A DNA stretch of 64,000 bases from Aeropyrum camini SY1 = JCM 12091 (lineage in GTDB: Archaea; Thermoproteota; Thermoprotei_A; Sulfolobales; Acidilobaceae), in NCBI RefSeq assembly GCF_000591035.1, contig NC_022521.1, forward strand, positions 744,001 to 808,000. The letters are read 5' to 3'. Positions 42,497 to 51,714 of the stretch are shown piece by piece; the stretch's first letter is position 1; each line of letters opens with the position of its first letter. A program made the position numbers and the translations under genes. Below the pieces are notes generated by a model. It was not told the origin of the DNA and did no database searches. It saw nothing but the letters and a program-made list of their open reading frames with translations.

Positions 42497-43574
42497 AGCA
42501 ATCCTCCTATTCACACTCATAACAGGGCTGGTCCTCTCTGGGGCTGCCGTGGACGCGGCCATGAGGGGGGAGTTGAGGATCTATACCTCCACTTCACCAT
42601 CGAACCCCTCAGTCTACGGGGCCAGCGAGTTCTACGAGGCCGCTAGGGAGTCCTACGGCGCGATGCTTATCAGGAGTATTGAGGAGTTGGATGGGCTGGC
42701 GGCGGATAGAGGGGGGTCGATAGTTTACGTCGTAATAGCCCCCGACAAGCCATTCACGTATGAGGAATACCAGGTGTTAAGCCGACTGGCATCCCAGGGC
42801 AGGCTAAAGATGCTCGTGATGGACGAGACCATAGTCTCCAACTGGCTTCTCGAGAGGATGGCTGGGGTGAGGATTTCGGGGGAGGAGCTGGTTAGGCCCG
42901 GCGCCTCCGGGGGGTGGCAGTATATAGTTGAGGTCGACTGCGGCCCCCTCGGGGCTGGTCTAGCGTCTAAGCCGAGCTTCATAGAGGTGGATGGCGGAGG
43001 CGAGCCCCTCTGCACCTCCAGAGGGTTGGAGGAGGACAGGGTTCTAGCTGTTAAGGTTGAGAGAGGCGGCTTCAATGCTTTGGTGGTGGCCGACTCGAGC
43101 ATGTGTGCCAACTTCATGCTAGACCCCCCGCCGTGGCTGGGCGATGGCAACAGGAGCCTCTGCCTCGGCCTGCTCAGCCTGCTCGTTGAGCCCGGGGATG
43201 TTGTGGTGTTCGACGACGCCCACTATAAGGGGCTCCCAATATACTTCAGGTATGGCCAGGCCCTCGCCGGGCTGGCGGCAGTGCCGTCGAGAGCATTATC
43301 CTCAATGTGGAGTATAAATCAGTATGCAACCCTAGCGTCCATAATAGTCTTCTCAACCGTCATAGCGGCGCTGGCTAGACCGTGGAGGCCTCTGGAGAGG
43401 GGTGTTGGTGATGAGGCGTTGGAGAAGCTAGCCCTCTACGCCCTCCACGAGGCCGCTAGGAGGGACCGCCTCCTGAGGCTGTGCCTAGCCCTGGGGCCTG
43501 CCTTGAGGATAAGGCCTCTTAGGCGCCTCCTACTCGAAAGGGCTTATAGGGTTCTGGGTGTTAAGGGTGGATAA
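42486..43574 (+). CDS. DUF4350-like membrane protein (362 aa)
   Basis: A signal-anchor ([20 protein letters not shown]) precedes a ~250-residue extracellular domain with an alternating strand/helix pattern ([59 protein letters not shown]) resembling the glutamine-amidotransferase-like DUF4350 fold. A second membrane helix ([17 protein letters not shown]) and a cytoplasmic Arg-rich tail follow. DUF4350 proteins typically sit between DUF4129 and MoxR genes, as here. Confidence 0.75.
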   Translation: MRARAILLFTLITGLVLSGAAVDAAMRGELRIYTSTSPSNPSVYGASEFYEAARESYGAMLIRSIEELDGLAADRGGSIVYVVIAPDKPFTYEEYQVLSRLASQGRLKMLVMDETIVSNWLLERMAGVRISGEELVRPGASGGWQYIVEVDCGPLGAGLASKPSFIEVDGGGEPLCTSRGLEEDRVLAVKVERGGFNALVVADSSMCANFMLDPPPWLGDGNRSLCLGLLSLLVEPGDVVVFDDAHYKGLPIYFRYGQALAGLAAVPSRALSSMWSINQYATLASIIVFSTVIAALARPWRPLERGVGDEALEKLALYALHEAARRDRLLRLCLALGPALRIRPLRRLLLERAYRVLGVKGG

Positions 43575-44487
43575 GGTTTTCTCGCGCATTAGCGAGGAGG
43601 TTTCCAAGGTTATAGTCGGGAAGCAGCGGGAGATAAGGCTAGTGCTGGCCGCTCTCACCGCCCGGGGTCACGTTCTGCTGGAGGGCGTACCGGGCGTAGC
43701 TAAGACCACTATGGCTAGGGCCATAGCCAGGGCCACTGGCCTCAGGTTCTCCAGGATCCAGTTCACCCCTGACATGCTGCCGAGCGATGTCATAGGTACT
43801 ATGGTGTACGACCAGAGGACTGGAGAGTTCGTTTTTAGGCGTGGTCCTGTTTTTGCTAATGTTGTTCTTGCTGATGAGGTTAACCGTGCTAACCCTCGTA
43901 CCCAGAGTGCTTTCTTGGAGGCTATGCAGGAGGGGCAGGTTACTGTTTGGGGTGAGACCCACAGGCTCCCCAACCCCTTCATAGTACTCGCCACAATGAA
44001 CCCCATAGAGCTCGAGGGAGTCTACCCACTACCAGAAGCACAACTAGACCGATTCATGGCCCGCGTCGTAGTGGGGCATCCGTCGCCCGAGGAGCTAGTA
44101 GAGATTATGGATAGGTATAGGAGTATAACAGAGTTCCCTGTGGAGCCCGTCGCGAGGCCCGAGGACATAGTGGCGGCTCAGGAGGCTGTGTGGAAGATCC
44201 ACGTAGACAGAAACGTAAAGCTGTATATAGCGAGGATTGTTGAGGAGACCCACAAACACCCAGCCGTCCAGCTAGGAGGCTCACCCAGGGCAGCCCTCTC
44301 TATAATGATGCTCTCCCGAGGCCTAGCCCTGCTAGACGGGCTTGGCTACGTCATCCCCGACCATGTCAAGGAGGCGGCGAAGGCTGCACTCCCCCACAGG
44401 CTCATCCTCACTACAGAGGCCAAGCTGGAGGGGGTCAGGCCTGAGTCGGTTGTAGAGGACATACTCTCCTCCGTCGAGACACCCTAA
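43558..44487 (+). CDS. MoxR-family AAA+ ATPase (309 aa)
   Basis: Walker A is [11 protein letters not shown] near residue 42, Walker [13 protein letters not shown] near 103, sensor 1 LATMNPIE near 138 and the arginine-finger region [13 protein letters not shown] near 155. MoxR ATPases act as chaperones that activate or insert cofactors into partner proteins, usually with a VWA/DUF58 protein encoded next door. The GTG start overlaps the previous gene by 17 bases. Codons at about 43828-43958 (GTT, GCT, CGT, CTT) differ strikingly from the GC-ending usage of the rest. Confidence 0.92.
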   Translation: MLRVDKVFSRISEEVSKVIVGKQREIRLVLAALTARGHVLLEGVPGVAKTTMARAIARATGLRFSRIQFTPDMLPSDVIGTMVYDQRTGEFVFRRGPVFANVVLADEVNRANPRTQSAFLEAMQEGQVTVWGETHRLPNPFIVLATMNPIELEGVYPLPEAQLDRFMARVVVGHPSPEELVEIMDRYRSITEFPVEPVARPEDIVAAQEAVWKIHVDRNVKLYIARIVEETHKHPAVQLGGSPRAALSIMMLSRGLALLDGLGYVIPDHVKEAAKAALPHRLILTTEAKLEGVRPESVVEDILSSVETP

Positions 44488-44513
44488 CATGAAAGCCGGG
44501 GGGTCAGGCCGGG

Positions 44514-45761
44514 TTGCCGGTGATGCTCACCAGGAGGGGCTGGAGCCTTCTGCTGGCGTCGGGCATATCCTCAGCCGGGGCTCTGGCCACGGGAGACCCA
44601 ATGCTCCTCGCCTCTAGCCTCCTGGGCATCCTCGCCCTAGGCCTCTCCATGCTATACTCCAAGCGTATTCACACACTCCTAAGCCGAGCCCGGGTCTCTA
44701 GGGCCACGGGCCATATCAAGGCGGTGGAGGGGGCTAGGGTGAGGATAGCCTTCAGGGTTGAGGCGCCACACGGCCTCCCCCGAGGGACTGTTGTGAGGGA
44801 CTCCCCGCCGAGGCGGGTTGTCGTCGTGGGGGAGCCCGAGGCTTTAGTCGAATCGACACCGGGCGGGGTTGTTGAGGCGTGGTACGAGGTCAGGCCCTCA
44901 GTGGGCAGCCACAGGTGGTCTGAGGTTGAAGTCTACGCCAAAGCCCCCGGAGAGCTTGCGGTGGCGAGCGTTAGACACTCCCTCCCTGTGCTGCTGCAGG
45001 CGGCTCCTAGCCGGAGGGCTTTAGAGCAGGTTAGGCTTAGGCTAGCCGCCCTGACTGGCTATTCGAAGCCGGTCAACAGGAGGTGGCCCCTAGGCTACGA
45101 GTTCCTGGAGCTTAGGGAGTACCAGCCCGGTGATGATCCCCGCCTGATACACTGGCCATCAACAGCCAGGGCGGGGACGCTGGTCGTCAGGGAGACTGCA
45201 ATGGAGACTAGGCTCAACATGACAATCGTTCTGGACGCCAGCGGCGAGATGTGGATAGGCGGGCCGCTAGCCTCTCCGATAGACCACGCCGCCAGGCTGA
45301 CACTCGCCCTCGCGTCGCTAGCTTGGGAGTCAGGCGGCTCAGCCTCGGTCTTCCTCTTTAACGGGTGGAGCTGCTTCGAGGCCAGGGGGGCTATGGACAC
45401 AGCCTCCCTCGCCACAGTGCTCTCGAGGCTCCAGGAGGGTCACGGCCGCTCCACGGAAGGGCTGGCTAGCTGTGCCCGTAAAGCATCCTCAATGAGGCCC
45501 CGGAGGCCCCTCATACTCGTCACTGGCCCGGGGGTCAACCTAGCCTGGCTTGTGAAGAGGGTGGAGGAGTCTCCCCGGCCACCAACTCCTCTCATCCTCT
45601 ACGCACTCATGACACCGACAGGAAGCTCTCCAGAGGAGAGGCTTGTAAGGGCTGGAGCCCTCCGTGAAGCGGAGGCTGTTGGAGGTAGGAGGGTGGTTGC
45701 TGGCGGGTGGCTGGAGTCCAGCATTAAACTCCTTAAGACTCTGGAGGTGTATAGCCCTTGA
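44514..45761 (+). CDS. DUF58 protein (415 aa)
   Basis: Two N-terminal helices (LLLASGISSAGALATG, LLASSLLGILALGLSMLY) lead to a beta-rich region and the DUF58 signature YEFLELREYQPGDDPRLIHWPSTARAGTLVVRE near residue 200, followed by a VWA-like domain with a partial MIDAS start MTIVLDASGEM. The Ser of the usual DxSxS is changed to DASGEM. It is the expected partner of the MoxR ATPase just upstream. The start may be TTG 44514, GTG 44520 or ATG 44523. Confidence 0.88.
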   Translation: MPVMLTRRGWSLLLASGISSAGALATGDPMLLASSLLGILALGLSMLYSKRIHTLLSRARVSRATGHIKAVEGARVRIAFRVEAPHGLPRGTVVRDSPPRRVVVVGEPEALVESTPGGVVEAWYEVRPSVGSHRWSEVEVYAKAPGELAVASVRHSLPVLLQAAPSRRALEQVRLRLAALTGYSKPVNRRWPLGYEFLELREYQPGDDPRLIHWPSTARAGTLVVRETAMETRLNMTIVLDASGEMWIGGPLASPIDHAARLTLALASLAWESGGSASVFLFNGWSCFEARGAMDTASLATVLSRLQEGHGRSTEGLASCARKASSMRPRRPLILVTGPGVNLAWLVKRVEESPRPPTPLILYALMTPTGSSPEERLVRAGALREAEAVGGRRVVAGGWLESSIKLLKTLEVYSP

Positions 45762-46477
45762 GGGAGGATATCCGGGGGGATATGGCGGTTCTCGCCTTTG
45801 GCGCGGCGGCGGCTGCAGCTGCCTACGCCACAATGGGGCTCCTGGCCTCGGCCACTATAGCGCTCTCCACGGGGCTAGCGCTAGCTTTAGCCAGGCTAGC
45901 CGGCTCTAGCGAGGCTGGGGGGCTCTCGGCGGTTCTCCTGGGGCTAGCCGCCTATGCTGCTGGCGCCAGAGCGGGAGCTATTATGGTCCTGGGCGGCGTG
46001 GCCTCTCTAGCCCTAGGCCGCCCTGGGTCCCTCAAGCTGGCGCCTGCGGCAGCAATAGCCACACTCCTAGCGGGGGTTGCGTGGCTTTCAAGCCTGAGGG
46101 CGGACTACATATCATGGAGGGCTATCTACCTCTGGGCAATCACAGGCGCTCTTGCCGCGGCGTTAGTTATGGCTGGCCGGGGGAGGAGCTCTCCAGCATG
46201 GCAGATAGCCTGGATAATAAGGCAGCTGACACTCACGCCCCCAACCCTCAGGAGGCTGGGAGCAGCGCTGCTATCCCTCTACCCGGTGCTGCTGGCAGCG
46301 GCGGGCAGTTATCCCGCTGCTATCCTAATAGGGGCTGTTACACTAGTGACGTGGCGTAGGCTTGGCGTCGAGACTGCGGCGTTAGCTAGCCTCACACTCG
46401 GGGCTCTAGCAGGGCTTGCCGGGGCTGTGGACTATGGCGTGGCGGTCGAGAGAATAAACTCTCTGCTCCAGCACTAA
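45758..46477 (+). CDS. Polytopic membrane protein of the MoxR operon (239 aa)
   Basis: About seven short hydrophobic helices are separated by minimal loops; the composition is dominated by Ala, Leu and Gly. No family is recognised. The TTG start overlaps the TGA of the DUF58 gene (TTGA), so it belongs to the same operon and may be the membrane partner of that complex. A fragment of ~15 aa on the cytoplasmic side (AGRGRSSPAWQIAW) is the only charged stretch. Confidence 0.65.
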   Translation: MREDIRGDMAVLAFGAAAAAAAYATMGLLASATIALSTGLALALARLAGSSEAGGLSAVLLGLAAYAAGARAGAIMVLGGVASLALGRPGSLKLAPAAAIATLLAGVAWLSSLRADYISWRAIYLWAITGALAAALVMAGRGRSSPAWQIAWIIRQLTLTPPTLRRLGAALLSLYPVLLAAAGSYPAAILIGAVTLVTWRRLGVETAALASLTLGALAGLAGAVDYGVAVERINSLLQH

Positions 46478-46485
46478 ACCCCCGG

Positions 46486-46695
46486 GTGGTGTGGAAAGTG
46501 GCTGGCAGGATACTCGGGCAAACCGTTTCCAGGAGATCCTTCCTCGGCGGCCTTGTTCTAGCAGTCTCGGGCATATTCTTCTTCGGGGTGAGCGTCTACA
46601 CCATCTACCAGGGGAGCATCGCCGCCAGCCTCCTATCAGCCGCGATAGGCCTTGTTCTCGTGAGCCTAGGGGCTGATATGATGATGAGGGAGTAG
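46486..46695 (+). CDS. Small two-helix membrane protein (69 aa)
   Basis: Two helices (FLGGLVLAVSGIFFFGVSVYTIY and ASLLSAAIGLVLVSLGADM) follow a basic N-terminus containing SRRSFLGG, which resembles a Tat motif but is more likely a positive-inside anchor. It begins nine bases after the preceding stop (GTG 46486 or 46489) and is probably the last gene of the MoxR operon. The family is not recognised. Confidence 0.6.
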   Translation: MVWKVAGRILGQTVSRRSFLGGLVLAVSGIFFFGVSVYTIYQGSIAASLLSAAIGLVLVSLGADMMMRE

Positions 46696-46771
46696 TGGGG
46701 TATGTTTGGATAAAAACAATGTGTATGAGTGTATGATTGAAGGTGCCTCTCCTGCTTTGCAGGCGTCTCCG

Positions 46772-46942
46772 CTAGGCTTTCCCTAGCACTCTATAGAAGA
46801 CCTTGCCGGTGTAGGGGCTCTTTGCCTTGGCGAACCTGAACTTGCCCCTCTTTGTCTCCTTTATTTCTACTTCGTAGTTGTCGGTCTCGTAGTACTTCTT
46901 AGCGACTAGGTCGAAGAACTTTATCTTCTCCTTCTTGGGCAT
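46772..46942 (-). CDS. CC1-like crenarchaeal chromatin protein (56 aa)
   Basis: The product, opening MPKKEKIKFFDLVAKKYYETD and ending AKSPYTGKVFYRVLGKA, is a basic ~6.5-kDa protein with alternating strands and a KETKRGKFRF segment. Size, charge and the pattern fit CC1, the ss/dsDNA-binding chromatin protein reported from Thermoproteus tenax with homologues restricted to Pyrobaculum and Aeropyrum. That match is from memory of the family and not from an alignment. The ATG at 46942 lies ~20 bases from a strong TATA box, so the message should be nearly leaderless. It is divergent from the SSB gene. Confidence 0.75.
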   Translation of the reverse strand: MPKKEKIKFFDLVAKKYYETDNYEVEIKETKRGKFRFAKAKSPYTGKVFYRVLGKA

Positions 46943-46956
46943 CTTTCAGCACCGTG

Positions 46957-46967
46957 ATTTATATATA
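46957..46967 (-). promoter_or_regulatory. TATA box for the CC1-like gene
   Basis: The minus strand has TATATATAAAT, a near-ideal archaeal TATA element. Spacing puts the start of transcription within a few bases of the ATG at 46942. A strong box fits an abundant chromatin protein. Confidence 0.65.
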
Positions 46968-47103
46968 GACTAAGTGTTATTTAAGCTTTAGCGGCCGGTA
47001 TTCTGTTATGAAGTCTACCCCAGTGTAATACCCCCGCGTCCTTCAGCCCGTCCGCGAGACGCCCGACTATATGGCTTAGCATGCGTAATACGGGGGAGGA
47101 CAG

Positions 47104-47111
47104 ATATAAAA
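47104..47111 (+). promoter_or_regulatory. TATA box for the SSB gene
   Basis: GATATAAAAGG is a strong archaeal TATA element. Transcription should start near 47133, leaving about 17 bases before the TTG at 47150, which has GAGG four bases upstream. Confidence 0.65.
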
Positions 47112-47149
47112 GGCCTGGCGACACCTGCCTGAGTGGAGCATGAGGAGCG

Positions 47150-47608
47150 TTGGAAGGAGATAGAACCCGAATTATGGATCTTAAGGAGGGTCTTAGGAAC
47201 ATCTCGATCTCCGGCCGTGTCCTAGAGGCGGGAGAACCGAAGATGGTTGAGACCAAGAGAGGGCCTGCGACCCTGAGTGAAGCCGTCATAGGCGATGAGA
47301 GCGGGAGAGTTAAGGTGACCCTCTGGGGTAGCCATGCGGGCACGCTTAAAGAGGGTGAGGCCGTTAAGATAGAGGGAGCATGGACCACCAGCTACAGGGG
47401 TAAGGTCCAGGTTAACGTCGGCAGGGAGTCTACAATAGAGAGGGTGGAGTCTGACGAGGTGCCGCAGGCCAGCGACATACCCGAAGAGATGCCGGAAGCC
47501 CAGTATAGGGGCTTCGGCCAGAGGCAGCCGTATAGGGGAGGCGGCTTCGGAGGCTTCAGAGGCGGTGGCTACCAGCCCCGCAGGGGCGGCGGTAGGAGGA
47601 GGTTCTAG
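47150..47608 (+). CDS. ssb: Crenarchaeal single-stranded DNA-binding protein (SSB), single OB fold (152 aa)
   Basis: The OB fold (residues ~12-105) reads ISISGRVLEAGEPKMVETKRGPATLSEAVIGDESGRVKVTLWG, close in pattern to Sulfolobus SSB, with conserved aromatic LWG and AWTTSYRGKVQVNVG. A flexible Gly/Arg-rich tail (GGGFGGFRGGGYQPRRGGGRRRF) ends the protein; in Sulfolobus SSB the tail is more acidic at its very end, which is missing here. It coats ssDNA in replication and repair. The TTG at 47150 has the ribosome binding site; an ATG at 47174 is the alternative. Confidence 0.9.
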   Translation: MEGDRTRIMDLKEGLRNISISGRVLEAGEPKMVETKRGPATLSEAVIGDESGRVKVTLWGSHAGTLKEGEAVKIEGAWTTSYRGKVQVNVGRESTIERVESDEVPQASDIPEEMPEAQYRGFGQRQPYRGGGFGGFRGGGYQPRRGGGRRRF

Positions 47609-47664
47609 CCTAGGTTAGAAACCTTCCTCCACCTAGCATACAGTTGAGGATAAAGGACGAGATA

Positions 47665-47677
47665 CTTTGACCCTATT
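47665..47677 (+). terminator. Oligo-T stretch after SSB
   Basis: CCTATTTTTGAAC lies about 60 bases after the SSB stop, in the gap before the convergent GNAT gene. Archaeal termination commonly occurs at such T runs without a hairpin. Confidence 0.35.
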
Positions 47678-47709
47678 TTTGAACTTTCTGTAGTCTCGTC
47701 GGGGAGGCA

Positions 47710-48306
47710 TCATCTCTCCCCACGTCTCTTCTCCCCTGTCGACGGGGCTATTCTGCGGGCCGCGGCCTCTACGTCGACTTCAACCCTGACTAGCCCTGGC
47801 TGCTCTCGCAACGTTCTAGCCCCAAGCTTTCTCGCCAGTGTTATGGCCCTCTGGTTGTCTGAGAGGACGTAGCCATAGAGCTTCCTGACGCCCGCCAGCT
47901 TGAGTACTGATATCATTACTCTGGCGAGGGCGGAGCCGAGGCCGTGGCCCTGGTAGTCCTCCCTAACTATTATACCCCCTTCAGCTGCTCCAGTCTTCTC
48001 GTCCACAAAGCTCTCAGCCATACCTACAATATCGCCTGTCTCTAGGTCCTCGGCCACTATAACTAGCGTGCACCTGTCGCTGAGCAGCCTTTCTATGTAG
48101 GGGTCGAAGTACCTAACGACCGCGAAGAATCTCGTGTAGATCGTCTCCTCCGAGAGGCTATTGTAGAAGCGGAGGAGCTTTTCCTTGTCCCCGGGGCAGA
48201 GCCCGCGTATCCTGACTCGGCGGCCGCCTCTGAGGGTGACAGTGCCGAACTCTTCACCGCAGAGGGGGCACGCCTCCTGGGTGTGATGTGAGGACTGGGG
48301 CTGCAA
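47710..48306 (-). CDS. GNAT-family N-acetyltransferase (198 aa)
   Basis: The acetyl-CoA-binding motif is IVREDYQGHGLGSALARVMI near residue 130, followed by KLYGYVLSDNQRAITLARKLGA, a standard GNAT C-terminal half. The N-terminus has a CPLCGEEF knuckle but no second Cys pair of zinc-ribbon type (a single further Cys follows at RGLCPGD). The closest relatives are the stand-alone GNAT domains that resemble the acetyltransferase part of Pat-type enzymes; the substrate is unknown. Confidence 0.85.
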   Translation of the reverse strand: MQPQSSHHTQEACPLCGEEFGTVTLRGGRRVRIRGLCPGDKEKLLRFYNSLSEETIYTRFFAVVRYFDPYIERLLSDRCTLVIVAEDLETGDIVGMAESFVDEKTGAAEGGIIVREDYQGHGLGSALARVMISVLKLAGVRKLYGYVLSDNQRAITLARKLGARTLREQPGLVRVEVDVEAAARRIAPSTGEKRRGER

Positions 48307-48349
48307 TGGGAGCGCCTCCTTAGTGGAATCTGTTGTGTCTTAGAGTGTA

Positions 48350-49531
48350 TTAGCTTCTAACCGCCTTAACCCTGGGAGACCGGCGGAGGAGGCCTATAAT
48401 CCAGTAGGAGGCTATCTCAGCCTCCCTCCTACCACCCCGGATGGCAGCCTCGACCGTGAGACCCTTCACCGAGACCTTGAGGGGCTTGAGGCCGAGGGCT
48501 TCTAGGAGGCGGGCTACCTCCCTATCGCTAGCAGGGGGGAGCCTGGATAGGTCCCCGCAGGGGCCTAGCCTGCAGGCCGCGCAACCCTGCCGGTGGCTCT
48601 CTATGTTGGCGCTGCAGCTCGCGGGGAGGACTTTAAACCCTATCTCTCTCGCCTTCAACGCTATCTTCTCCTTAAGGTCCCTCGAGTATATGGGCAGCTG
48701 CTCTCCCCTCCTCGGCCAGCGGGCCAGCCGCCTCTCTATCTCCCCCATATCGACGGCCCCCGAGGCCCTCAGCCGGCGCAGTATCCCCTCTGCAACACGT
48801 AGGGTACCCAGGACCACCTTGTCTACTCCCGCGTAAGCAGCCCGGGAGAGTATGTCCTCCGCCTCCCTGTCCGTCACCCCGGGTATTATAGGTCTGAGGA
48901 AGAGTGTAGCGCTCAAACCAGCCTCCACGAGCCTCCTCATGAACTCCATCCTCTCCTCAGGCGGGGAGGCACCGGGCTCGAGGGCTTTCCAGAGCCTCAG
49001 CGTAGTCATGGATACTAGAACGTCTATCCGGGGATCAGCCGCCTCAACAAACTTCTCGAGCAGCCTGCCCTTCAGACCCGTCTTAGTGGAAACCTGCTGA
49101 GGGTTGCCTAGCCACCTCCTCGTGGACTCGAGATACTCTATAGCGCGCCAGGCCGTCTCCCTCATGAAAGGCTCTGTAACGCTGCCGAACGCGAGCAGAG
49201 TCCCCCTGGGGCCTGGGGCTACGTACGGGTTTAGGGCGAGGGCTAGAGCTAGCTCCTCCCCAGACAGGGGGTAGGGCTGGGGCTTGCCAGTGAAGCCCAT
49301 ATCGTATATATAACAGTATAGGCAGCCGTAGCTGCAGCCAACTCCGGTATGCACCGTCATCCCACATGGTATAGGCCTCCTCCGCGCATGCCAGTCCCTT
49401 GAGGCCCTCCTAAACCCCTCCTCGCCGACCCTACGCCTGAGCTCCTCGACGATAGCCTCCTTAGCGTAAACAGCATCCACAAGGCTATTGACGCCATCCA
49501 CAGGACAGCCACCCCCAGGCGCCTCAGCCAA
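48350..49531 (-). CDS. Radical SAM protein (393 aa)
   Basis: The [4Fe-4S]/SAM motif is GCSYGCLYCYIYDMG (CxxxCxxC) near residue 69, on a segment opening PCGMTVHTGVG. FGSVTEPFMRETAW and VSTKTGLKGRLLEKF are typical of the Rv2578c/SplB-like archaeal radical SAM group. A C-terminal cluster of five Cys (SCSANIESHRQGCAACRLGPCGDL) may bind a second Fe-S centre. The reaction is unknown. It is followed on the same strand by the GNAT gene. Confidence 0.85.
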   Translation of the reverse strand: MAEAPGGGCPVDGVNSLVDAVYAKEAIVEELRRRVGEEGFRRASRDWHARRRPIPCGMTVHTGVGCSYGCLYCYIYDMGFTGKPQPYPLSGEELALALALNPYVAPGPRGTLLAFGSVTEPFMRETAWRAIEYLESTRRWLGNPQQVSTKTGLKGRLLEKFVEAADPRIDVLVSMTTLRLWKALEPGASPPEERMEFMRRLVEAGLSATLFLRPIIPGVTDREAEDILSRAAYAGVDKVVLGTLRVAEGILRRLRASGAVDMGEIERRLARWPRRGEQLPIYSRDLKEKIALKAREIGFKVLPASCSANIESHRQGCAACRLGPCGDLSRLPPASDREVARLLEALGLKPLKVSVKGLTVEAAIRGGRREAEIASYWIIGLLRRSPRVKAVRS

Positions 49532-49656
49532 ATGCCTTCAACTCATCCCTCCGGCTCGTCGTTGTCGGGAGTAGACATCATCGGCTGCGCAGGCCTGAGG
49601 CCTCCAGCGTGATATATGTGATCCCAGGCTATTCTATATACCCCGGCTGGCATGTC

Positions 49657-51714
49657 ATGCCCCGGCTTAGGGTTGGGATCGATGTTGGAGGCACCTTTAC
49701 AGATGTTGTAGTGTATGACGGGGGGCTGAGGGTCCACAAAGTCCCCACCACACCTAGAAGGCCTGTCGAGGGGGTCGTGAAGGGGCTCTCTGCGGCTGTG
49801 GATAGCCCGGGTGATGTCGAGGTCCTCGTCCACGCCACCACCATAGGCACCAACATGTTCCTAGGGCAGGTCGGCCTCGAGCCGCCGAAGGTCGCCCTCT
49901 TTACGAACGAGGGTTTCAGGGACATAGTGGAGATTGGCAGGCAGAACAGGCCCAGCCTGTACAACCTCCTCTACGAGAAGCCCTCACCACTGGCCCCCAG
50001 GGACCTGAGAATAGGTGTTAGGGGCAGGATAGGGCCTGACGGGAGTGAGATCGAGCCTCTCGACCTGGAGACGGTTAGATACTGGGCCCCGCGCCTCTGC
50101 AGGGAGGGGGTAAGGGTCTACGCCATCTCATTCCTCCACAGCTACCGCAACCCCCACCATGAGAGGCTTGCCGCGGAGGCGGTCAGGCGGGAGTGCCCCG
50201 GGGCCTATGTTGTGACGGGCCACGAGGTAGACCCTCAACCTATGGAGTATGAGAGGACTAGCACAGCCCTCGTCAACGCGGTCCTCAAGCCCGTCCTCTC
50301 GAGCTATCTTGAGGAGATGCTGGTGAGCCTTCGCGATAGAGGGTTCAGGGGTGTACTGCTGGTTATGCAGAGCAACGGCGGGGTGGCTAGTGTTGAGGAG
50401 GCTGTTGATAGGCCAGCAGCTTTCATCGAGAGCGGGCCCAGCGCTGGAGCAGTGGCCGTAGCCTACTTCTCGAGGCTTCAGGCCGTCGATAAGGCCATAG
50501 GCTTCGACATGGGAGGGACGACGGCTAAGGCCTCAAGCATCATAGGCGGTGAGCCCGAGCTGGTTGACGTCTACGAGGTGGGAGGTAAGGTACACATGGG
50601 GAAGACCGTGAGGGGGAGCGGCTACCCCGTCAGGTACCCCCACGTAGACCTGGCGGAGGTGAGCGCGGGCGGGGGCACCATCGCCTGGGTAGACCCGGGC
50701 GGGGGCTTAAGGGTTGGGCCTGCAAGCGCTGGAGCCGACCCGGGCCCCGCCTGCTATGGGAGGGGAGGGGTCAAGCCCACGGTCACCGACGCCAACCTGA
50801 TTCTCGGCAGGCTGCCCGGGAGGCTGGCCGGGGGGCTCAGGCTCGACCTGGAGCTAGCTGTGAAAGCCGTTGAGAAACATGTTGCGGACCCCCTGGGGAT
50901 GGACGTGGTGGAGGCTGCATGGGCTATAGTTAAGCTGGCCAACACGATAATGTCGAGGGCTATAAGCCTCGTGACTGTGGAGAGGGGACACGACCCCCGG
51001 GAATTCACTATGTACGCCTTCGGCGGTGCAGGTCCGATGCACGCCGCCGAGCTGGCTGAGGAGCTCGGTGTTAGAAGGGTTATCGTCCCCCCAGCCCCAG
51101 GTGTGTTCAGCGCTCTGGGACTGCTGGTAGCCGACTACAGGCATAGTTTCCATGCTGGGATAGCTAAACCTGCTGGGAGAGTCTCTGAGGAGGAGCTGGA
51201 GAGGGTTTTCGGCATGCTCGAGGAGAGGGCAAGGCGGGTTCTAGACGGGGAGGGCGTGCCCGGCGATAGGAGGTCCTACACGAGGCTCCTCGAGATGAAG
51301 TATTGGGGTCAAGCATATACCCTGAGGGTCCCATACAGGGGTAGCGTTGCCGACGCGGTCAAGGACTTCCACGGGATTCACGAGGCCAGATACGGCTTCA
51401 GCAGCCCCGAGGAGGAGGTCGAGATAGTTGTTGCCAGGCTGGAGGCCGTGGGGGTTACGGATAAACCTGTTTTTAGGGCGCCGGGAAAGGGGGGTTCTGG
51501 CGAGGCTGAGCCGGCGGGCAGCCGCGGCGTGTTCTTCAGCGGTAGGTGGATGGAGTCGAGTGTTTACCGTTTAGAGGACCTGGGCGTTGGCTCGCGGCTA
51601 GATGGGCCCGCCGTGGTGGAGGCGCCGGACTCCACCATAGTCATCCCACCGGGCTGGAGCGCGTTCGTGGATAGACTGGGCTCGATCGTGATGAAGGTGG
51701 GGAGCGGTGGTTGA
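49657..51714 (+). CDS. hyuA: Hydantoinase/5-oxoprolinase A-type subunit (685 aa)
   Basis: It opens RVGIDVGGTFTDVVVYDGG, the actin-fold phosphate loop of N-methylhydantoinase/oxoprolinase A. Later motifs are HATTIGTNMFL, GFDMGGTTAKAS near residue 280, and TMYAFGGAGPMHAAELAEELGVRRVIVPPAPGVFSALGLL near 455. The enzyme pair hydrolyses a cyclic amide (hydantoin or 5-oxoproline) with ATP, or as acetone/acetophenone carboxylase relatives carboxylates a ketone. The ATG at 49657 directly precedes the first strand. Its end overlaps the B subunit gene by eight bases. Confidence 0.9.
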   Translation: MPRLRVGIDVGGTFTDVVVYDGGLRVHKVPTTPRRPVEGVVKGLSAAVDSPGDVEVLVHATTIGTNMFLGQVGLEPPKVALFTNEGFRDIVEIGRQNRPSLYNLLYEKPSPLAPRDLRIGVRGRIGPDGSEIEPLDLETVRYWAPRLCREGVRVYAISFLHSYRNPHHERLAAEAVRRECPGAYVVTGHEVDPQPMEYERTSTALVNAVLKPVLSSYLEEMLVSLRDRGFRGVLLVMQSNGGVASVEEAVDRPAAFIESGPSAGAVAVAYFSRLQAVDKAIGFDMGGTTAKASSIIGGEPELVDVYEVGGKVHMGKTVRGSGYPVRYPHVDLAEVSAGGGTIAWVDPGGGLRVGPASAGADPGPACYGRGGVKPTVTDANLILGRLPGRLAGGLRLDLELAVKAVEKHVADPLGMDVVEAAWAIVKLANTIMSRAISLVTVERGHDPREFTMYAFGGAGPMHAAELAEELGVRRVIVPPAPGVFSALGLLVADYRHSFHAGIAKPAGRVSEEELERVFGMLEERARRVLDGEGVPGDRRSYTRLLEMKYWGQAYTLRVPYRGSVADAVKDFHGIHEARYGFSSPEEEVEIVVARLEAVGVTDKPVFRAPGKGGSGEAEPAGSRGVFFSGRWMESSVYRLEDLGVGSRLDGPAVVEAPDSTIVIPPGWSAFVDRLGSIVMKVGSGG

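Noticed and set aside
46735-46772. ATGATTGA and CCTGC/GCAGG near the end of the CC1-like gene, possible C/D box sRNA
   Set aside because: No matching D or D' box (CTGA) is found at the required spacing.
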